From contig JAZKBN010000018.1 of the NCBI GenBank assembly GCA_040388605.1, forward strand, positions 124,001 through 188,000: a stretch of DNA of 64,000 nt, read 5' to 3'. Shown in pieces: positions 58,446 to 64,000 of the stretch. Source of the DNA: JAZKBN01 sp040388605. GTDB taxonomy: Bacteria; Bacteroidota; Bacteroidia; Cytophagales; Flexibacteraceae. A program made the position numbers and the translations under genes. Positions within the stretch are counted from its first letter, which is position 1, and each line of letters begins with the position of its first letter. The notes under the pieces are model-generated. The model saw only the letters and a program-made list of their open reading frames with translations. It made no database searches and was not told where the DNA came from.

Positions 58446-61400
58446 TCAGCGCATTATATACATTTTCCCGAAGCCGTGCTTAAAGGTATCATCGGCGGCA
58501 GTTGCGCGTTTGTCTAAATCCTGGCCCGAGTGGCGAACAAGTACGCGGTACAGGTAAACGCCGTTTGCCAGCTTATCGCCAAATTCATCGGTGCCGTCCC
58601 AGGCATAGCTGCTGATGTTATTGCCAATACGAATGGGGCCCAACTCAGAACGCATAATTTCGCGCACCACTTTGCCCGATACTGTCATAACCTGGATCTT
58701 AATATCTTCCGGTATTTCAGAACCTGTAAGTGTAAACACAAACCGGGTGCTGCTGCTGAAAGGGTTGGGGTAGGGGTAGAAATTGGTAACCGCAGCTTCG
58801 TTCACAACCTCGAAATTCACTGTAAAATCCTGCCCTGCTTTATTCCCTTTGGCATCGGTACCGGAAACCGTGAGCAGGTACCTGCCGTTTTCGAAAGCTG
58901 TTTTCGGCTGCCAGCTCAGGCGTGCATTATTTGCCGATGCTTCGGTGGTAAAGGTAACCGAAGGATCGTTTTTAGTATCTACCACCACTGCGCTGCATGT
59001 AGGGCAATTTGCCTGCCTGATGCTGAGCGATATATTTGAAGCGTCGTTTACTTTGAGCCAACGATTTTCATCTTTGAGCAGAACGGTAATATTGGGTCTT
59101 GGTGCTACTATTTCCCCGTCCATAATATGGGCGCCATCGAAAGCAACATCAAGCAAGGGGTTGGTTTTATCGGGCTTTACGTTAAAGCTCAGGTCTGCAA
59201 CGTTGTTGGTGTAGGTAAGTTCAGGCTGAAGACCAGGGTTTACGTTAATATGCAACAGGTTAGCGCCGGCCCTGTTAAGCGTATTTACAGATACATGGAA
59301 GGTATCTTTGTCTTCAGCGCTCAGCGCACGCATTTTAAGGCTGCCGGTTTCAACGGGCAACCCTTCCCCGGTAAGCACATAATTAATGAGCAGGGAATCT
59401 TTAAAGGCACGCGGCGATATGTTATTAAACCCGAAAACAAATTTCAGGGGAGCACCTTCATCCAAATCAGGAACGGCGCCGCTGCTCGCGCCGGGAACCG
59501 ATGCATCAATTAGGCCCTCGGGCACACCCTTATAAGCTACAATCCATTTTTGAAGCTGAGGCGGTACGGGAGGGTTGTTTTTCTTATCGCGCAATATGGC
59601 CCGCAGGCTTATGGTTGTGAATGTATCTGCATTCAGGCGGCTCAGGTTTATTACTGAAGAAGAATCTCCTTTTACAAACAACGTATCCCGCCCATCTTGC
59701 CTATAAGCACGTACCTGTATTATAGGGTTATTGTATTTGCCGGGATTCAGGCCTGTAAAACGGGTTGTTAAGGTTTCCCACTTAGAGGCCGGGCCAATGC
59801 GGGGGCTTGTAATTGTGCCGCTGTCGGGCAGGCTGTTGAGCCGTACTGAATAATTGAGAACTTGCTGCTTTTTGGGGATATTCCCGTTCGTATCCGGCAA
59901 AAGCAGTACTGCTGAGCCTGGAGCCCCGCCTTTTTTACCAAATATGATGAACGGCTCACCGTTTATATGTTTTCCGAATTGCATAGTGTCGACACCCATT
60001 TGTATGAATGCTGCCTTTTGTGCTGGTCTTAAACCACTTAACGGAATCCCGGCAAATCCAACAACTGCCAAATAATCACCATCCTCAGTATCATCCATCA
60101 TCAAATTCAGCTTTCCGTCATAAATACCTCGTGAGAAATAAAACTGATTAATAGATAAGGGCTGCCTGCCACATAAATAATAATAATAAGGTCTGTCCGA
60201 GTAAGAGTTGAAAGGCTTTGGCTGTAATGATATTCTGTCAAGCCGGAGCACAGTAAGGAGGTTACCTTTACCTCCGCAATTATTTGGCTTATCGGCACCG
60301 AATGCAATGTTTACATCGTTAATTCTTACTTCACCGTCAACAGGTGCCGCATCTGATCCGGCTGAAATCAGTTTCAGTATAACTTCTCTCGGCGGGAATG
60401 TAAATGTGGTTCCTGTTGCCTGCTTCGCAATATTTTCAGTTGTAATTTCATTGTATTGCGGCACCTTGCTTTGCATCCAGCCTTCGCTGCTTACGCTAAT
60501 ATAAGTGAATGAACTGGTATGCCATTCGGCATCGCCGGCAAAGGCTACACGCCAGTAAATAACCGTACTGTCGGGGTAACCAACAGGTAAATCAACAACT
60601 GTGTTAATTAATGCATCGCCGCTAAGCAGCTTATCGGTTCGGTTTGTACTGTTAAAGTTGGCGGAAGTATCTAATTGCAGGGTATAGCTCCTGTTTTTAT
60701 CTGCAGGGTTATTACTCTGGAAAACAAGGTTTACCCTGCGTGCATTCACTATGGAATAAGCCGGCGGATACAGCGGGGCAACTCCGCTGTAAGGGATAAG
60801 CATTTCCAAAACAGCCGAGTTATTGGTTTCAACTATTTCAGGAATTGAGTCCTGCTCATCAATTACTACAGTAAAACGGTTTATGCCGGGCAGGCTGATT
60901 GCTTCAGATGCATTTATAGGAAACAGGAATGTATCAGCGTAAAGCGGGGCCGGGAATTTCAGGGGAAGGTATGTATGTGAGGAACCATCACTGAAACTGC
61001 GATGCACTGAAATAAAAACGCTGTCTTTTATAGCTTTACCCGGGTTTCTAACAACAATACGCAGGTTGAATGCCGGGGTTGCAACAGTAACATCGGGCTC
61101 ATTAAAGCTTAAATCTGAACCTGTAATTACATAATCCGGTTTGGGTGGCGCGAACAGCTTAACAGCAGGGTCGCCGAAGAACATAAACTGATCTGCAAGA
61201 ATTGAATCAAGCGTAGCGGCTTTGGGGCCAAAATCAGGAATCATAAATCGCCTGACTGCTTCCTGCTGCTGCTCACCCAATGACTTGGCAAAGAATACAG
61301 AATCATTAAACATGGTTCCATAGTACTTATTTACATAGCGGGCCATCACAAAAGGGAAGCCTTCATCTGTATTGGCCAGGAATGCAATAGAGCCCATACC

Positions 61401-63560
61401 CTTTGCATTCATCCATCTGTCAACATACGAGGCGTTTGTATCGGAGCTGAACAAATCGCCCACGAAGCAGCCGTTCAGGATAATCATGGGGTATTTTCCG
61501 GCATTAATAAGGCCATCTTCACCGGGAACACCAACATCAACATCGCTGCCCTGTATATAGCTGTGACCGAAAATATTGATGAGCGAGCAGCCGGTTTTAA
61601 CATCCTCGTTAATATCAACAGCCTGTATAATGGAATTGCTTTCTTTATAATAAGCAACAGGCTTGGCCCCGAAATAAGGCAAGGTTGCCAGCTTATTAAA
61701 GTTTTGCGAGTACCCGCGTATTTCTTCAAGCTCCGAAGCTGTAAGACCACCGCTTACGCTAACCGTCTTCTTTCTCCACATTTCATTAAATGGGATAGCT
61801 GCATGCTCTTTAACCTTATCAAGATATGCAGCCAGCTGTTCCGGTTTTGTTACCGAAAGCCTGCCCGTTGGTATAGCCGGCTCGAAACGTGAGCCTCCCA
61901 GGCCCGAAGTAAGTGCAACATCTGAACCGGGTGCACCCCAGGTTGGAACCTGGTTAAATCTTTGATACCTATTTTCAATGGCACTGTATCTTTCTGCCAC
62001 TTTAATACCCCTTCCCATAAGCATTAAAAACCTAGGCGAGCCGTGCATCATGCATGCTGCAAAATTCCTGATTGCCTGCGGACCGCGAATACCGTACCCA
62101 TACCTGTCGGCAATGGTGGTCATATCCACAAGCAAAGTATCAAAGCTGCCGCCTTCCGGCGAAGCGCGGTAATCGCTGTAGGCGCGTGCCGCATTTGTAT
62201 AGCTGCCGCCTGGGCCTGCAAGCGCCGAAGAATAAATAATCAGGTAATTGTGCTTTAATGGGTCAATGGCACGCATTTGCGCCTTTTTAATGGCTTTTCC
62301 TTCAACATAAATCGGGATTACGTTTGAAAGAATTTTACCACCGTTTTGAAGGCCGTTCATTGCGCCGGCCCATGTACCGGAACCAATCGGGTTAAAGGGC
62401 GATATAATGCGTACTTTATTCGAGTCTGTTATATCAAACAGGCGCATACCCAGAGGCACATTTGTAATTTGAAGGTTACCGGTTCCGTTGTTTACTGCCG
62501 GAACGCGCCATTCCCTTGAAGCGGTACTGTTGCCCATATTCATTGGCTCGGTACGTGTCAGGGCAATGTAGTGAACACTTATCCTGTTAACTGAGTTGTC
62601 GGTTGGGTCTGTGCTGTTTAATTTAACATTTACAGTACCCGCCTGAGATATTGCCGCCGCCGGAACAGGGATAACAATGGTAACAGGTTGAAAAGCATCG
62701 GCATTGTAAATTGTACCGTCAGATATATAGCTGCCAAGATTATTATCAGGTCCGAATGCTACCTTAAACGGGTGTCTGCGCCCGTTGGCCCCTGAGACCC
62801 TGATTTCAGCATACATACCCGTTGCTCCGTTCGAAGGACTAAGCATGGAGCCTGTGTAAACAAAGGGAAAATCGGTATTTGTAGCCTTCTCATAAACAAA
62901 ATCAACGCTTGCAAAGCCTTCACCGGCATCAAAATAACTGTGGTGAATATCAGAGGCATTTTCATTATAATACCCCCTGCCGTATCGATATGTATTTGTA
63001 AAATTAGTGCGATCAATATGCTCGGCTTTATCTACGGTAGGGTTGGTAGCAATAATATTATCTAAAAAATTCTCCATACGCAGCCCGCGTACTGATGTGG
63101 AGCGGCTATATGTAAGAAAATAACAGGACGTATCGGAGTATAAAGACTGGTACACATTGGGCTGCCATTCTGCTTTAGGATACATTATGGTTTCAAGCTT
63201 ACCGTCGTTTCTGATACCGTAAAACTCAATAAAATCTGTGCCGGATCCCGATGATTCAACATGAATGGCCTGTTCTTTACCGCGGTAAAAAAGCTGCCAT
63301 TGCTCCGGCCCTATGCCGTTAACGTTAATTCCGGCATCCTGAAGGGCAGATGCTTCAATTCTGTAGATACCGGTTTGGCCCACAGGTATTTTATAGTAAA
63401 CCTGGTTGTTTTGAATCCAATTGTCGTTGCAGGCTTCCTGTGCTAAAAGAGGGTTGCCGCATATAAAAAACGCCAAAAAGAGAAAAGGAAACCTCATGAG
63501 CCCCAAAAGAGCCCCCGGTTTAATTAATTTCTTATGAATAGCCGGCAAGGTTAAGCGCAT
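58446..63560 (-). CDS. porU: C25-family type IX secretion sortase (PorU/PorU2-like)
   Basis: A 1704-residue gingipain-fold peptidase. PorU-type sortases remove the C-terminal signal of T9SS cargo at the cell surface and attach the product to lipopolysaccharide. A signal peptide (FPFLFLAFFICGNPLLAQ) is followed by beta-rich domains. The C25 domain has catalytic His666 in LINIFGHSYIQG and Cys698 in MIILNGCFVGDLFS. Several Ig-like domains follow, then a type A C-terminal domain (FYPYPNPFSSSTRFVFTLTG, then DEFGDKLANGVYLYRVLV). It is far longer than P. gingivalis PorU, matching the long PorU2-type forms. ATG 63560 lies just after a promoter; ATG 63497 gives a more conventional signal peptide. Confidence 0.88.
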   Translation of the reverse strand: MRLTLPAIHKKLIKPGALLGLMRFPFLFLAFFICGNPLLAQEACNDNWIQNNQVYYKIPVGQTGIYRIEASALQDAGINVNGIGPEQWQLFYRGKEQAIHVESSGSGTDFIEFYGIRNDGKLETIMYPKAEWQPNVYQSLYSDTSCYFLTYSRSTSVRGLRMENFLDNIIATNPTVDKAEHIDRTNFTNTYRYGRGYYNENASDIHHSYFDAGEGFASVDFVYEKATNTDFPFVYTGSMLSPSNGATGMYAEIRVSGANGRRHPFKVAFGPDNNLGSYISDGTIYNADAFQPVTIVIPVPAAAISQAGTVNVKLNSTDPTDNSVNRISVHYIALTRTEPMNMGNSTASREWRVPAVNNGTGNLQITNVPLGMRLFDITDSNKVRIISPFNPIGSGTWAGAMNGLQNGGKILSNVIPIYVEGKAIKKAQMRAIDPLKHNYLIIYSSALAGPGGSYTNAARAYSDYRASPEGGSFDTLLVDMTTIADRYGYGIRGPQAIRNFAACMMHGSPRFLMLMGRGIKVAERYSAIENRYQRFNQVPTWGAPGSDVALTSGLGGSRFEPAIPTGRLSVTKPEQLAAYLDKVKEHAAIPFNEMWRKKTVSVSGGLTASELEEIRGYSQNFNKLATLPYFGAKPVAYYKESNSIIQAVDINEDVKTGCSLINIFGHSYIQGSDVDVGVPGEDGLINAGKYPMIILNGCFVGDLFSSDTNASYVDRWMNAKGMGSIAFLANTDEGFPFVMARYVNKYYGTMFNDSVFFAKSLGEQQQEAVRRFMIPDFGPKAATLDSILADQFMFFGDPAVKLFAPPKPDYVITGSDLSFNEPDVTVATPAFNLRIVVRNPGKAIKDSVFISVHRSFSDGSSHTYLPLKFPAPLYADTFLFPINASEAISLPGINRFTVVIDEQDSIPEIVETNNSAVLEMLIPYSGVAPLYPPAYSIVNARRVNLVFQSNNPADKNRSYTLQLDTSANFNSTNRTDKLLSGDALINTVVDLPVGYPDSTVIYWRVAFAGDAEWHTSSFTYISVSSEGWMQSKVPQYNEITTENIAKQATGTTFTFPPREVILKLISAGSDAAPVDGEVRINDVNIAFGADKPNNCGGKGNLLTVLRLDRISLQPKPFNSYSDRPYYYYLCGRQPLSINQFYFSRGIYDGKLNLMMDDTEDGDYLAVVGFAGIPLSGLRPAQKAAFIQMGVDTMQFGKHINGEPFIIFGKKGGAPGSAVLLLPDTNGNIPKKQQVLNYSVRLNSLPDSGTITSPRIGPASKWETLTTRFTGLNPGKYNNPIIQVRAYRQDGRDTLFVKGDSSSVINLSRLNADTFTTISLRAILRDKKNNPPVPPQLQKWIVAYKGVPEGLIDASVPGASSGAVPDLDEGAPLKFVFGFNNISPRAFKDSLLINYVLTGEGLPVETGSLKMRALSAEDKDTFHVSVNTLNRAGANLLHINVNPGLQPELTYTNNVADLSFNVKPDKTNPLLDVAFDGAHIMDGEIVAPRPNITVLLKDENRWLKVNDASNISLSIRQANCPTCSAVVVDTKNDPSVTFTTEASANNARLSWQPKTAFENGRYLLTVSGTDAKGNKAGQDFTVNFEVVNEAAVTNFYPYPNPFSSSTRFVFTLTGSEIPEDIKIQVMTVSGKVVREIMRSELGPIRIGNNISSYAWDGTDEFGDKLANGVYLYRVLVRHSGQDLDKRATAADDTFKHGFGKMYIMR

Positions 63561-63588
63561 AAAAAAGCGACAGTAAATACAATTTAAG

Positions 63589-63596
63589 CAAAGGTA
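63589..63596 (-). promoter_or_regulatory. Bacteroidota -7 element (TACCTTTG) for the C25 sortase gene
   Basis: Exact TAnnTTTG match on the minus strand, 29 bp before ATG 63560. Confidence 0.6.
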
Positions 63597-63732
63597 GGGT
63601 ATTAATTACGCAACCCGTTTAAACAGAACCGTTTGCAGCAAAAATAACGTAAACAGGCATTAAGAATTGCCTTAAGTACATTATACGCTGCAAACGGTGA
63701 ATGGTAGTAAACCCGTATAAAACGAGAAAGGC

Positions 63733-64000
63733 TTAGTTTTTAGGTCCGCCTGCAGGTTTTGGAGCATTACGCTCTTTTTCCTGTTTCATAGGGTTTGATG
63801 GCGGCGTGTTTGCAGCCTTATCTTTAAACACCTTAAACCTGCTGGGCGACAGCCTGCGCGGGAAAGAGTTGTTATCAGCATCGGCATCGGCAGTTTCCTG
63901 GTAAGGGTCTAGGGTAAAGCCTGAAACCGCTTTGCGGAATGCAAATGCCTTGGTAACTTCTTTGGCATTATAACGCCAAATTTCAGCAGGAATACGAATG
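63733..64000 (-). CDS. M1-family metallopeptidase, C-terminal part
   Basis: A minus-strand frame open to the right window edge, giving about 89 C-terminal residues. It reads IRIPAEIWRYNAKEVTKAFA, then AVSGFTLDPYQETADADADN and NSFPRRLSPSRFKVFK, and ends in a Pro/Lys-rich tail. This is the characteristic end of Bacteroidota M1 (aminopeptidase N-like) metallopeptidases, whose last strands read like R-I-P-A-E-I-W-R and L-D-P-x-x-E-T-A-D. The catalytic HExxH domain lies outside the window. It is upstream of the sortase gene on the same strand, but the sortase has its own promoter. Confidence 0.72.
   Translation of the reverse strand, partial: IRIPAEIWRYNAKEVTKAFAFRKAVSGFTLDPYQETADADADNNSFPRRLSPSRFKVFKDKAANTPPSNPMKQEKERNAPKPAGGPKN

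Noticed and set aside
1..64000. tRNA, rRNA, CRISPR arrays or insertion sequences
   Set aside because: I looked through the intergenic regions and saw no cloverleaf with a T-loop, no regularly spaced repeats and no transposase frame; a covariance-model search would be decisive.

Overview
The window is a stretch of a Bacteroidota chromosome of moderate GC. Support comes from a SusC/SusD pair, a type IX secretion C25 sortase, DUF4834 and DUF5686 proteins, LytS/LytTR signalling, and many promoters carrying the phylum-specific -7 element TAnnTTTG. A family within Chitinophagales or Sphingobacteriales is likely but is an inference. Five 10-base N runs show it is a draft, perhaps metagenomic, assembly. 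One of them sits beside a GC-rich insert that looks foreign to the gene containing it.

Layout. 1-3.1 kb: the end of a GyrI-like effector-binding protein and two tandem GT87 membrane glycosyltransferases. 3.1-10.5 kb: housekeeping genes rarA, metK, a DUF4834 protein, nadC, adenine deaminase and a small HMA protein. 10.5-15.5 kb, minus strand: Wzc-type tyrosine autokinase, Wza-type export lipoprotein, rfbC, a VanZ-like protein and gcvH. 15.7-21.3 kb: an orphan nuoC broken by a gap, a SprT-like protein with a duplicated C-terminal module, a divergent GH95-like protein, a large LIC_10190-type membrane protein and an HsdR_N-domain protein. 21.3-22.7 kb: an AT-rich Fic gene. 22.7-28.2 kb: a LytTR regulator with a LytS-type kinase whose ATP site is degenerate, a TPR/periplasmic-binding protein, a Crp/Fnr regulator and an alpha/beta hydrolase with a perfect palindrome in its promoter.

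28.2-28.6 kb is a non-coding block with a 132-bp inverted-repeat element, several internal hairpins and a strong terminator; it is the best candidate here for something undescribed. 28.6-31.1 kb holds two genes of unknown function. 31.2-32.0 kb looks decayed: a C-terminal coding remnant, an antitoxin-like gene and a truncated PIN toxin. 32-38.3 kb: a sigma-54 activator without a DNA-binding domain, an FAD-linked oxidase, an NlpC/P60 lipoprotein, a MerC-like protein with a probably leaderless transcript, a PhnA-like protein, an AT-rich RelA/SpoT-domain gene and rfbB.

38.6-49.8 kb is a polysaccharide utilization locus: SusC, SusD, a LamG surface lipoprotein, a GH144 protein and a GH3 beta-glucosidase. 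GH144 plus GH3 points to beta-1,2-glucan as substrate. The likely route is surface capture and cleavage, TonB-dependent import, then periplasmic hydrolysis to glucose. No dedicated regulator is visible. 49.9-54.1 kb: dprA, an NtrC-type regulator and a REC-HPt protein with no kinase nearby. 54.2-64 kb, minus strand: a MORN-repeat protein, a DUF5686 outer-membrane protein, a 1704-residue PorU-type C25 sortase and the end of an M1 metallopeptidase. No tRNA, rRNA, CRISPR array or intact mobile element was seen.
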